A stretch of DNA of 64,000 nt from Hyaloperonospora brassicae (GCA_947650285.1 CANTFL010000496.1:62001-126000), one strand, 5' to 3'. Shown: positions 8,609 to 19,300, counted from the stretch's first letter. Notes: generated by a model not told the origin, from the sequence alone. A program made the numbers and translations.

Positions 8609-9934
8609 ATGGCATCGCCACCCCGTGAGTCCTCGACTCTCTAGTACTACCTCGACATCAATGTGAAGGTTGATTATGGTAGCGATACCGATATTCTTGG
8701 TGAAGAGAGGACAATTTCAGACTCACCAGTGCAAGACGCACCGCCTCATACTGCACCGAACCCTTTTGCCGAGCGTGGCGAAGCCAACGCGCTATCGGCG
8801 CCGCACTCAACATCCATCGTGGGCGATTCCATCATTACTAATTTGCTCGATGAGCAACAAGAGTTGGCTATTCAACGATAGGAGAGCGCTTAGCGCCGTA
8901 TGCGGCTTGCTGCAACTCTTGAGGGTCGTCTTGGCTATCTGTTTACCCCACTCAATGTGGAAGAGCGTATACGCCAAACGACAGGTCGTTCTTTGGCAGC
9001 GTGGGCCATTGGCGCTGAGATAATCTCTTCTGATGAGGTGGCGAGTCTACAGGCAATTCGTGGTTACCTGCAACCCCACTTGACGACTCAGAGTCAATAC
9101 AAGTTGCGACTTGACCCGCAAGCACGGGGTGCACCGGTTCCACCGATGAAAGGTACACCCATCCTCTTACTTGCAGGCTAATTACAGGAGATAGAAGACA
9201 ACGCTTTTGTTCGCTGGGTGCATCGGAAACGACACCTCAGCAGCGTGTTAGCTCTCAGAGCAAGTGTCGATGTGGCAGATGTTCGTTTAGAACGAAAGAT
9301 TCGGTATGATTACGCCAAGCTTAAGGCCAGAGGCCAGTTGCGAAATCGCACACGCGATGCTCCGGCTGTGCCGATTGATGTGGGTGTTGGTCAAGCGGTG
9401 CCCAACTACCCACCTACCTCGACCACTATTGGTGAGAAGCGCTCTCGGTCGAGGGATGAACCTTTCCACGATGTTCAAAAACATCCACGGCGTATGGGAA
9501 ATCCTGCCGAAGGGACATCTCAAACTCCCACGAGTTCTCCGACTCCGGGTACCCTCGCCACTTTACCGGATACTGGTATTGACCCACACGACGACATCGT
9601 TTCAGGAGTCGCTCCACTTAGAACTGGCGGTTCCCTTGCTCATTGATCGTCTGAGGTGGTCGGTATACCGAAGGAGGAGCATGAGAAGATGCTTTTCAAG
9701 ATGGGTGGTCTCCGTGAGACATTGGGTAAGACCCCGAGTGCGTTTGACGCGATGCGGGCCCGTGTTGAGGTGTTAAAGTTGGGCCAAGCCCGTGTCCAGT
9801 CGTTGGAGTTTGGCCAAGCCCGGATGGAGGCTCAGCTTGAACTCCTGATACGGATTCTGCAACCGATGGCAAGACCAACCTGTGCGGCGCAAGTGACTCT
9901 GAGTTCACGTGGGACGGATCCCGATGCGGCTTAA
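8609..9934 (+). pseudogene. Antisense reading frame (442 codons) in the 3' part of G2
   Basis: One plus-strand frame runs from ATG 8609 (context AACAACATGG) to TAA 9932-9934 with only five internal stops: 8642, 8879, 8891, 9179 and 9644. Each could arise from a Gln or Arg codon by one C-to-T change. It starts about 110 bp inside the LTR and opposes the element; its last third overlaps the chromodomain on the other strand. I do not recognise the product. Visible: an acidic N-terminal 70 residues; a likely helical core (L-E-G-R-L-G-Y-L-F-T-P-L-N-V-E-E-R-I); a basic K-R-S-R-S-R-D-E that could be a nuclear signal; a Pro/Thr/Ser linker; and a C-terminal helix with repeated G-Q-A-R spacing (coiled-coil-like). 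Antisense frames before the 3' LTR are known in some plant gypsy elements; a link to those is inference. Confidence 0.6.
9426..9617 (-). pseudogene. Chromodomain of G2
   Basis: An open minus-strand frame reads Y-P-V-K-W-R-G-Y-P-E-S-E-N-S-W-E-F, the chromodomain core, with W-E-F where W-E-P is usual. It is separated from the integrase frame by the 13-bp duplication at 9934-9959 and at least one more frame change. The domain would guide integration to chromatin marks. Confidence 0.85.
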
Positions 9935-11157
9935 GCAAGCCCACGTAGCAAGCCCACGTAGAACACAGGGCGCATGCGCAGTGTGCGCTGAAGGTTGAGC
10001 GTATACGCAAGTCCCTTCTTGGCGACGACCGTAAATGGTCCAATGAAGCGCGGGCGCAACTTTGGCTTGAAGACGGCGAACACTAAATTTGTAGGTAGGT
10101 TGTTAGCATTGCGTAGAACTTGGTATTTGACCACATAACGTTCAATCCAACCTATGCCTTTAGCATCAGGTTGTTCCTTCTGCTTGTCTTGGCTATCGTC
10201 CAGTGCGTCACGCACATGTCGTAAGCCATTTAATCGCAATGCGAGAAACTTGCTTACCTGTTTTTGAACAGTAGCAGGGCTGAAATTAGCAAGCCGATCG
10301 GCAACCCCATCCCCACTAAGCCCCGAACCACGAAGTGGTAGCATTAAAGGAACGCGAGTGTGTGTGAGATCATTCACATAAAACGGTGTGTAGCCGGTGG
10401 AGACATGCACGGCTTTATTCAACGCAAACTCAACGACAGGGAGAATCAAACTACAACGCTTAGGCGTTTCAGCGCAATCACTGCGCAAGATGTCACCGAT
10501 GATGCGATTCACTCGCTCGGTTTGACCATCGGTCTGCGGATGATCCGCTGTGGACATGTTCAAACGTGCGCCGTGCACCTTCAAGATGGATTTCCGAAAA
10601 TTCCCAGTGAAGCGAGGATCTATATCAGAGACAATTGCCAACGGCAAACCATGTTGTCGAAACACTCGATCGAAAAACAGCGTAGCTGTACCTTCACCAT
10701 CAATGGTATCTGGCACCGCCGCTAATTGAGCCATCTTGCTCAAACGGTCAACAAAGACCACAATACTCCTATTGGCATACGAATCCTTCGGTAATCCGAA
10801 CAGGAAATCCACGTTGATTGACTCCCAACACCCCTCGGGTATAGACAAACTAGCCAGCGGCGCGGACGCGTGGGGTGAGGGTGTCACCCGTTGATACGTT
10901 TTATACGTACGCACATATGTGTTTACCCATTTGTATAGTTTGGGCCACCAATAGCATTGGCTAACTGAGCCGTAGGTCTTTTCACGACCGAGATGATCAG
11001 TCGACGCAGTATCATGTGCCTCATAGAAGATCCGATACTTCAACTCCTCATCATGAGGGAAAAAGATGCGAGGGGTATCCTCCACATCCGTGCTATAGCC
11101 CAACAGGCCTTGATCGATGGAATATTGATGTAACCTCGCACGCAAACGTGCCGACAA
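9931..11157 (-). pseudogene. Integrase of G2, long open frame
   Basis: A 408-codon frame, the longest in G2. The zinc-binding domain keeps both His (residues 48 and 55), but both Cys have become Tyr (85, 88) in the block Y-K-T-Y-Q. Core catalytic residues are present: D117 in V-D-F-L-F-G-L-P, D178 in S-D-I-D-P-R-F, E214 in Q-T-E-R-V-N. The C-terminal module has I-G-P-F-T-V-V near residue 375. It ends at a stop created by the 13-bp tandem duplication. The first codon of the open frame is TTG, because the frame is part of a longer polyprotein. Integration activity is doubtful with the zinc finger lost. Confidence 0.9.
9934..9959. repeat. 13-bp tandem duplication that shifts the pol frame
   Basis: AGCAAGCCCACGT occurs twice in a row (9934-9946, 9947-9959). 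Thirteen is not a multiple of three. The integrase frame stops just after it, while the continuation toward the chromodomain is open in another frame (minus, 10043 down to 9696). The TAA of the antisense frame (9932-9934) touches its first base. Confidence 0.9.
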
Positions 11158-11159
11158 TT

Positions 11160-11700
11160 CTATGTCCGAGAGCTTATCTCCTCGCTCCCTAGAGAACGAA
11201 GCAGAGCCACACAGTGCTCATCCTTGGCATATGCCGTACGGATTAGGTCGGTGACCGACGACGACAGAGTCGTAACATGAGCAAGCTCATAGTCAGGCCT
11301 GCGTGACAACGCATCAGCCAAAGCATTCTGCTTGCCCGGCTTATACTTCACCTTGAAGTTGTACTCGGCAAAGAAGGAAAGCCAACGAGCCATTCTCTCA
11401 GAGAAATGAGGCGACTGGGTCGCAGTGCGTAGTGACGAATAATCTGTCTAGATCACAAACGGCTTAGAGCCAAGAAGATGAACTCTGAATTCGACGAGAG
11501 CATACTTCATTGCAAGTAGCTCTTTCTCATGAACAGGATCGTTCTTTTCTGCAGCCTTCAGCTGCCGGGACTCAAACGCAATGACGCGTTCCCGTCCATC
11601 AGAATCTGTCTGTAACAGAGCGCTGCCTATGGTAAATTCAGATGCGTCACAGACGACACTGAAAGATCGACCAGGATCAGGAAAAGCCAAGATTGGCGCA
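11160..11700 (-). pseudogene. RNase H of G2
   Basis: Minus-strand frames 11448-11690 and 11160-11393 form one RNase H domain in the same frame, with one stop between. V-V-C-D-A-S-E-F-T-I-G-S-A-L-L-Q marks the first catalytic Asp, and E-S-R-Q-L-K-A-A-E-K with H-E-K-E-L-L-A-M-K-Y-A-L marks the Glu. The end reads F-F-A-E-Y-N-F-K-V-K-Y-K-P-G-K-Q-N-A-L-A-D-A. The N-terminus is frame-shifted from RT. Confidence 0.88.
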
Positions 11701-11716
11701 TGAAGGAGACTCTACT

Positions 11717-12555
11717 CTACTGCTTGAAAAGCATCATGCTCGTTGCTAGTCTAGCACCATCCCACTTCTTTTTAATGAGATTGGATAATGCCCGAGACAT
11801 GTCTGCGTAATTTGCACTGTACTTGTGCAAGTAATTGGCAAGGCCAAGCCACTTACGTAAGTCCTTTTGGTTCTTTGGAACAGGCCAATCAACTATGGCT
11901 ATTACCTTATCGGGATCCGCTCTAAGGCCTCGCTTACCAATAGAACACCCTAAAAAGGGAATCTCTTCTGCACCAAAGATGCACTTAGACGCGTTGGCGT
12001 ACAACTTATTCGTGCGCATGCACTCGAGATCCGCTCGTAAATGTTCAATGTGATTGTCCAAATCTGACCGACCGTTCATAGCACGACTATGGACAAAGAT
12101 GTCATCAAAGTACGTCTATGCATACCCTCTGTGAGGTCTGAACAGTTGTGTCACAAGACGATTGAATGTAGCCGGGGCATTTGATAACCCTTACGGCATA
12201 ACGAGCCACTCCCAGAGCATACCGCTTGGAGTGCTGACCGCTGTCAGCGAAATTTTGCTTTTTAGCATAAGCAGTAGGTGATAACCATCGACTTTGTCGA
12301 GCGCACTGTACATTGTACATCCCATCATATTGTTCTGAAGAACATCCTTCCTCGGAATTGTTGTCTGAGCCGGGATGGTGGCCGCATTGAGCTTGTTGTA
12401 AGAATGAACAATGCGCCACTTCTCATTGGGCTTTTTGACACAGAAGGTCGGTGTGGAATGGGGAGATTTGCTCTCACGTACCATTCCTTCCGCTTGCTTT
12501 GCACGAAAGAAGTCGTCAGTGACGTCACACTGTTCCTTCGGTAAAGGCCTCTGCC
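11717..12555 (-). pseudogene. Reverse transcriptase of G2
   Basis: The fingers show K-W-R-I-V-H-S-Y-N-K-L-N-A-A-T-I-P (about 12400). Motif A is S-A-L-D-K-V-D-G-Y. Motif B survives as M-P-stop-G-L-S-N-A-P-A-T-F-N-R, with the Gln codon turned to TAA. The catalytic Y-F-D-D-I-F-V-H-S-R-A is intact just below 12115, with a TAG three codons before it where Gln is usual. The thumb (12079-11717) reads L-G-C-S-I-G-K-R-G-L-R-A-D-P-D-K. Both stops fit C-to-T decay. Confidence 0.9.
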
Positions 12556-12558
12556 GTG

Positions 12559-13530
12559 TTACGCAGTATTAGATCGAGGAACTAAGTCAATCTCATGCCG
12601 TACACCTCCATCGGGAGGTAAGACGGACGGTGGGTCGTGGCACACCACTTCTTGAAATTTCTTCACCAAAGGATAGAACGGATCAAGAGGATCATTAAAG
12701 ATCGACGATCCACTACGGGCATCCAATGCCCACTTTGTGTCCTCAAGAACAGACGCGTCCAATAATGAGTACGAGTTCAACTCAATATCCGGCCGAATGA
12801 CCACTAACTCGGTTAATTCTCCTGCCTGTAAGGCTTGGCCAAATTCGCCGTCAGACATTTCGTCTAGTTCAAAGAGAGTATCCAAGGATGGAAGAGTCTC
12901 AAGACTAATATTGCCATCAATCTGTCCAGTCAACCCATTGACAAGTGTATATAGTGTATTATTGCTATTATCACTTCGTGACTTCTTAGACGTTGGGAGC
13001 TTAACAGTTGCCACCCTACGCTGAGATTGTTTCCTCAAAGAAAATTTACGCCTCCTAGAGGCCGGGACAGTAGGGTCACCGTCGTTGCTATTCATCTTAG
13101 CACGCTCTATACGAGAGCTCAGTCTTGAACGACATCTGGTGAAGTGTTACGTAACTTGAACACTTCACCCAGTAGATTTACACGTACCACTTCACGTACA
13201 TCATTCGGGCCTATCCCTGAACACTCTGGCTTCTCGCCATCAATGTCATTAATGACATTCAGTGAGGTGCCACCTCGGCCGCCCTCACTCGGTGGGATTT
13301 CACGTGCCACTTCACGTACAGCATTCGGGCCTGGCCCTGAACACTCTGGCTTCCAGCCATCAATGTAATTACCGACATTCAGTGAGGTGCCACCTCGGCC
13401 GCCCTCACTCGTTATAATTTCACGTGGCACACCACTCACATCAGAGGAATTACATTCTTGATGTCTCGGCCCTAGGCCAACCATGCATACAGCATGCAGT
13501 GACTCAGTATCACAACGAGTATCACTCAAC
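12559..13530 (-). pseudogene. Protease-RT linker of G2
   Basis: Two open minus-strand frames (13119-13529, 136 codons; 12559-13095, 178 codons) lie between protease and RT. The second ends with D-P-P-S-V-L-P-P-D-G-G-V-R-H-E-I-D-L, the usual lead-in to gypsy RT, so it belongs to pol. It is acidic and has a basic patch R-R-R-K-F-S-L-R-K near its start. The first holds a 40-residue tandem repeat. A linker this long (about 300 codons) before RT is notable. Confidence 0.75.
13181..13420 (-). repeat. Two 120-bp in-frame tandem repeats in the pol linker
   Basis: 13181-13300 and 13301-13420 align without gaps, and a partial third unit starts at 13421. Each encodes 40 residues including S-E-G-G-R-G-G-T-S-L-N-V and K-P-E-C-S-G-x-G-P-N. 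Being a multiple of three, the repeat keeps the reading frame. Confidence 0.9.
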
Positions 13531-13568
13531 GGAGTATAACTCCCTTCACATTCGGTGAAAGAGCTCCG

Positions 13569-14115
13569 CTAAATATTGATGTCATTGATATTGAAGTTAA
13601 TTAACTCTGACATACCAATGTCCAGCGCATTGACATCTTCCGTCAAAGGCTCGCGCCAATAGCACTTTTGTTGCCTAGCAAACGTGGGTTCATGACTCTC
13701 CAAAGCTTCGCTAGAAACATTGCGCGTGGCGCCTAAGGTCTTAGACCTCCAATCAATCCATGGCTCATGGCGTTCAAGCCAATCCATACCCAGGATGAGA
13801 TCGTATCTCGAATCCAAATCGAGGACGAGTCAGCGTTCTATGCTTTCAAAGTCCAAAAACTTCACACCTAAGTTCAACGGAGCTTTAGGCACTGTGACGC
13901 GACTACCAGTCGCTAAACGAACGGCGATTCAATCACCCTCATGCTTTTTGAGCGCTTCAGCGTATCGCTGACTTCCCTCAAGGGAACGACGTCGAGCATA
14001 ATTGCATGATGCTCCGGAACGATTAGGATCGACCAATGCTTCTCAAAGCCTTTAATCTTCGCCTCGGCGACTAATAGGCCAGGCTTGTATCCACGCTCTG
14101 TGCTGGTGGGCACAT
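13569..14115 (-). pseudogene. Aspartic protease of G2
   Basis: The C-terminal half is open at 13569-13817: Y-D-L-I-L-G-M-D-W-L-E-R-H-E-P-W-I-D-W, the strong I-L-G-x-D/W motif of gypsy retropepsins. The active-site half lies in 13913-14113. There the open frame loses the D-S-G-A box because of an apparent 1-base deletion near 14010; the neighbouring frame carries G-A-S-C-N-Y-A-R-R-R-S-L-E-G. Two more stops lie between the halves. Confidence 0.8.
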
Positions 14116-14249
14116 AGCTCCGTGGGGCTAAGCCCTGTTTCCTCTACCTCGTAGAGAAGCAACAGAGCTCAGTTTTACACCAGTATGGCGCCCCGCGCCT
14201 ACTGGGTGTCGACGTTTCCCCGTGCCATACCAGGTTTCTGGTTGTGGCT

Positions 14250-15231
14250 CGGGTTTCGACCCATAGAAGTCGGTTGTTGCTTACGCAAAGGACAATTATG
14301 ACGCAGGTGTTTAGTGCTTCCGCAAATATACCATCTTTTCACTTACTGTCGCTGCTCTGCATCATGAAGCTCCGCTTCACCTTCATCATCAGCATGACTG
14401 AGATCCATCGGTTTCGGCTTACAGTAAGCCGAGTTGCTCGCAGAGGTTGCCCTCGCAAAGCTTGGGTTGTACCCATTCCAACCAAGTCTGGCCGACTTGA
14501 AGTTGTGCTAAGCATTTTGAGCGATGCTAACAGCCTCCTCAAAAGTAGACGGATGGACCCGAAACACCTCGGTCCTGGCAACGCCATTACGAAGACCTAT
14601 TATGAAGACAGTCACATAGAATTTCTCAAGGAGAGGGTCAGACTGCATAGCAGCCATCAAAGTTCTCATCTCCTGGACATAGACCGTTATCGCATTCTTA
14701 CCCTGACGGGTAGACAAGAAGTGTGACCGCACACGATAGGCCTGGTTAGGCGGCGAGAGAACTTGCAATAGGTCTAACTTGAGCGAATCGCATGTTGGAA
14801 ACTCCAAGTCTACCGACGTTCCACACGTCAGAGCCCACTCTCTAGATCTTTTATCTAGCTTGGACATAGCCAGCGAGACCAGCTGGTAATCCAGAGAGAT
14901 AAGGCCAGATCTCATGGCCATCTCAGTCTCACGGATCCAGAGGGTCAGGTTTCCCCCTCCTTTTCGGAGTAATGTTTATCGTCCACCCGAAAGGGACGAG
15001 GCTTAGCCTCTTCTAGATGCATTGTCACGTAGCGTGTTGGCATAGCCGACGCTACTTGGTTTTGAACCTGCCCTGACAGGGCCGTATTATACTGCATGAA
15101 GGTATTGACTCGTGAATTGAGCACATCAGACCTTGTGCAGCTAGAAACTCCACATATTCTGAGCTTAAGGCCGCGTTCAGCTTCTCAAGCGCGACCTTTT
15201 GGGCCTCAGAGAGGGGTGTGGATTGCTCCAT
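14250..15231 (-). pseudogene. gag of G2
   Basis: Start taken at ATG 15231 (M-E-Q-S-T-P-L-S-E-A-Q-K), 60 bp inside the 5' LTR, giving a Gln/Ala-rich helical N-terminus. A frameshift follows within about 45 codons. The capsid-like domain is open at 14508-14921 (L-D-K-R-S-R-E-W-A-L then V-Y-V-Q-E-M-R-T-L-M). The CCHC knuckle near 14290-14335 reads W-Y-I-C-G-S-T-K-H-L-R-H-N-C: spacing is right, but the first Cys is Trp. Confidence 0.8.
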
Positions 15232-15290
15232 CCTCCCAGAAGATCAGTCGTTACCGACTCAAGCGTCGATTGACTACAAGTGCTACCAAG

Positions 15291-15822
15291 TGTGGCGGAG
15301 CGACACAGCTATGAAGTCAGAGGAAGACATCAAAGCTCAATGAGCAACTTAAGGTTCTACGATCCCGACTCAAAGAGTCAACAGCTCCTAGAGCTAAGGG
15401 TTGGTTCAAAGAACCCGACTCGAAGAGTCACACAAGCTTATAGAGCTTACGGTCCCTGTTACAGGGGGACCAAACGATTCAAAGAATCAAACGCACAGAG
15501 TGCACAAGGAGTAGCTGCCTTAACAAGGCGGTGCTACCTCCTTAACGATCACAAGACGCCTCACAGAGGCACGTGTCTATCGGATCAAAATGGGGACTGA
15601 ATTTTATTTTTTCTTTTAACCCAAAAGAACACTTATAACAAAGTAATTAAGCTACTCACTTATTTCCGAAATAAACCTCTTAAATGATCTCGAAATCAAT
15701 GGTTGACAGACATCAGTCTTCAACAATTGACACAGCGTTCTAATATTACTTTAAAGGGGATCCCATCCCTTCTGTGCACCACACCTATTGTCGACTACCA
15801 GTCGACGTGTAACCCCGTTACA
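15291..15822 (-). repeat. G2 5' LTR (532 bp)
   Basis: Runs from TGTGGCGGAG to CCCCGTTACA; in element orientation it begins TGTAACGGGG, the same terminus as G1. Same hairpin GTCGACT-ACC-AGTCGAC near the outer end as in the 3' copy. Divergence from 7967-8500 is concentrated in the first 200 bp and in a short tract near 15660, with small indels. Confidence 0.93.
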
Positions 15823-15851
15823 TGTTGCGTTAGAATGGTTACGTTGTCATC

Positions 15852-16105
15852 TGTTATGTCGAAGGGAAATTGGAAAGTGTATTGAATTAGTTTTCCTATG
15901 AACTTACTCGTCGTGTTATCTTCTTCTACCTTGTAGCTTTCCCTGATCTTGATGGATTCTAGAACATACACTCAAGGTAGTTCTAGAATCATCAGACTGC
16001 ACGTGAACCGTTTACACCCTGTCGTATCATCGCTTTCTTGTCACTTGTGCGTAGCAAATCACAGTTGGCTTTGTTGAGCGTGCATTGACAGTGCACCCAT
16101 CAACA
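15852..16105 (-). repeat. Copia 3' LTR
   Basis: 254 bp, TGTTATGTCG to CATCAACA on the plus strand. Two differences from the other LTR: T versus G in CGCTTTCTTG, and G versus C in GTTGAGCGTG. Confidence 0.97.
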
Positions 16106-16112
16106 CTCCCAC

Positions 16113-19100
16113 TCACTGTTGATGCTCGAGTCCATCACGTACCTTGATGTCCATTCCGGCACGGAGGTACTGGAATCGCTTGGTGCCGAGTGCCTTCGTT
16201 AGTATGTCGGCAAGTTGATGTTCCGTCTCCTTGTAGATCACCTTTATATCACCGGCCAGAACTTTCTCTCGGACAAAGTGGTGACGTATGTCTACGTGTT
16301 TAGTCCGCGCATGGTATCCTGGGTTTGTTGCGAGAGCAATGGCTCCTTGATTATCCTCGTAGATGACAGTAGGATTCTTCTGCTCGAATCCGAGGTCAGC
16401 CATTAACATCCTTGCCCATAGTATGTCTTGAGTGCACATGCTTAGCGCCATGTATTCAGCCTCAGAAGTACTCAATGCAACGGTGCGTTGGTACTTAGAC
16501 TTAAATATAACAGGGCCTCCATTAAGCACCAGCAAAACACCAGATACCGATCGACGGTCGTCCAAGCTGTTTCCCCAATCGGCGTCACTATACGCTGTTA
16601 GTTTGTCAACACTGTAGTGTAATCCAAAACCACTCGTCGAGCGGAGGTATCTTAGCACTTTGATCAGTGCCTTCCAGTGTTGTGAGCCAGGGTTTTCTGC
16701 AAATCGTCCAAGTTGGCTCACAGGAAATGCTGCGTCTGGTCTGGTCGTGGTCACTATAAACAGCAGTCGTCCCAGCAATTGGCGGTACGGTGTACGACTC
16801 ATGGCTTGTCTTTCGACATTGGACTTTGGACTGTTTGCGCTGGACAGTTTCATGCTCTGATCACATGGGTTACCAGTTGGTCGGGCTTGAGTCTGTCCAA
16901 ACATGTCTGCAGTCTCCTCGATGTATCTTTGTTGCGAAATAAACATCTCACGCTTCTTTCGGTCGTACATAACTTCCATTCCAAGCAAGTGCTTCACTGG
17001 ACCAAGGTCTTTGGTTTGAAACCGCTGAGAGATTTGTTCTTTCACCTTGCGTACCGTGGTTGCTTCTTTTGCAGCCACAATCATATCATCAACGTATAAG
17101 CACACGTACGCCCAGCCTTCACCATCCTTTATCTTGTATATGCATCGATCAGCACCGCACGCGACAAATCTCATCTCCAGTAATGCATTGTGAATCGTCT
17201 TATTCCAGGCATTTGCAGCCTGCTTAAGTCCGTAAAGCGCGCGATTCAATTTAAGTACAAACTCGCTGCCAATTTTCATCCCTTTGGGTGGTAACAAGTA
17301 TACTTCTTCTTGTAGGTCGGCATTCAGGTAGGCCGTATCAACATCAAGCTGGTCGATCACATATCCTGCTGCGCAGCAAATCGACAATAGCATCCTGATG
17401 GAGTTCATACTGGCGACAGCCGCGTACGTCTCGAAAAAGTTGATACCATATTGTTGCAGGAATCCGAGCGCCACAAGTCGTGCTTTGTATCGACCATCAC
17501 TCTTTTTAGCCCATACCCACTTCGATCCAATTGGTTTCATTCCAGGCTTGCGTACAATTGGTGTCCACGTCTTGTTACGCTCATGAGCCGCAAATTCATT
17601 CTCAATAGCTTTAATCCATTGGTATCTGTCAGGTCCATTCACTGCCTCCGCATAAGAGCCAGGTAAATCACGAGCTATCATGGCAACTTCTGCTATCAAT
17701 GCCACATCGCTGTTTATTCGCGATCGCTTGGAAGGAGGTTCGTCATCTTCACTCCCACTGGCTTCATGGTTTTCATTGTATGGCACAATGCTGTTTTCTG
17801 TTGTGGTACTAGTGTTATTGTCTTCCAACAAGAGCTGAACAGGTTGCTCAATTGGTAGCATTTCATCAACACCTCCTCGTGGTCCGGATTCACTTCTCCC
17901 ACTGGCATCGTCAGTAAGAACACGATACTGATGCTCGCGACCGGAACGACGCTTAAGTTGTGGACGGAACACCATCGCTCCAGAGTCGTGCGGATTGTGT
18001 AATTCGAGTTCTTGGTGACGAGGTCCTTGTTGAATTACTTGGGAAGTGTGTTGATGTTGTTCGTTGTTCATATTTCTTGCAAGATAATGATTGCTTGTCT
18101 CACTCGAAGGTGTGTTACTGATGTCATTGTCAGAACTCGGTACTTCCATCTCCACATCTTCGAGAATTTCGTGCTCTTCCATTTCAACATCTTCATCACC
18201 ATCTTGTTGCAAGTTACTTGGTTGATCTCCATCATCGTCATCTTGTCGTATTATTATCATCTTCGGGTGTGGTACAACCGGATTGTCTTCGTAAATGTTA
18301 CTAACTTCACGTTCATCTAACGCGATCGAACGACTGATCTTGATCGTACCAGTCTCCAGATCAAGCACCCTGTAACCCTTGGTGTGTCTTGCATATCCTA
18401 ACAGCATGCAGCGAAACCCTTTCGCGTCGAATTTCGTGCGCTTTGAGTCATCGATATGTGCGTATCCAAGTGAACCAAATACACGTAGGTGAGAAATTTC
18501 GGGCTTCGTCTTAAAGCACAGTTCAAAAGGAGTCTTCTCCTCGTGATTGCAGTTAGTGGTTCTGTTAAGTAAATACACCGCCGTATTCACAGCTTCGGCC
18601 CACCACTTCTTTGCCACCCGCTTGTAATGCATCATGCTTCTGGCCGTCTCAACAATCGTACGGTTCATCCGTTCAGCAACACCGTTTTGTTGAGGACTGT
18701 AGGGTACTGTCTTCTGATGGATGATGCCGTGTTTCTTGCAGTACGAAGCAAACCTCTTGTTTTTGTATTCACCGCCATTGTCAGTACGTATGGCCTTAAT
18801 ACGAAATCCACACTGCTGCTCCATCTCGGTCCGAAATTCAATGAACTTCGACAGTACTTCACTCTTGGACTTCAGAAAATATACAGTCACTAATCTTGAA
18901 AAATCGTCCACGAGAGACAATACGTATCGTGACCCACCAGGAGTTGGGTTCTTCATAGGGCCCATGACGTCAGAGTGAATAAGCTGCAGTGGCTGCGTTG
19001 TCTTTGTCTTCGACTCTTGTGGAAAACTCGCGACACACAGTTTCCCTTGTAGACACCCTCCACACAAATTCTTGTTCGTGTCAGGTACTACATTCGGTAG

Positions 19101-19300
19101 TCCTTCCGTAGCCTCCTTTGTCTTTTTAAACTTGTTGTGGCTAATGTGACCCATTCGTGCATGCCACAGCTCCCACTTGTTACCAGCGTCTTCATGTTCT
19201 ACCAACATCGCGTGCTCATACTCCACATCAAGAGTGTACACGCTTATCATGCGCTTCGCAGAAATCATCAACACATTATCCTTGTAGATACCGCACTATT
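16113..19300 (-). CDS. Copia integrase-RT-RNase H polyprotein part
   Basis: A 1053-codon uninterrupted frame. Numbering from its first codon (GTG at 19274; not a real start): zinc domain H38, H43, C71, C74; integrase core D102 (H-S-D-V-M-G-P), D165 (T-D-N-G-G-E-Y), E201 (G-V-A-E-R). An acidic linker lies at 345-390 and a basic P-P-S-K-R-S-R at 513-519. RT has D644 (Q-L-D-V-D-T-A-Y) and Y-V-D-D at 727-730. RNase H has D897, E940, D974 and D1023. All catalytic residues are present. It is fed from the gag-protease frame, which lies one base out of phase, with a stop at 19276-19278. Made as part of gag-pol in the cytoplasm; integrase acts in the nucleus. Confidence 0.95.

Larger units (their letters stand above)
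7967..15822 (-). mobile_element. Ty3/gypsy element G2, full length, mutated (7.86 kb)
   Basis: Both LTRs are present (7967-8500 and 15291-15822). Between them on the minus strand are gag, protease, RT, RNase H, integrase and chromodomain in chromovirus order. Bases just outside are TCTTG on the left and TGTTG on the right, a possible target-site duplication with one change. Minus-strand bases after the 5' LTR (from 15290 down) read CTTGGTAGCACTTGTAGTC, the candidate primer-binding site. Several in-frame stops and about four frameshifts disable it. A long antisense frame on the plus strand occupies its 3' end. Confidence 0.93.

Noticed and set aside
11835..13024. Plus-strand open frames at 11835-12053, 12278-12544 and 12737-13024
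   Set aside because: Each is antisense to recognisable RT or linker coding of G2 and has no continuity with a neighbour, unlike the 8609-9934 frame.
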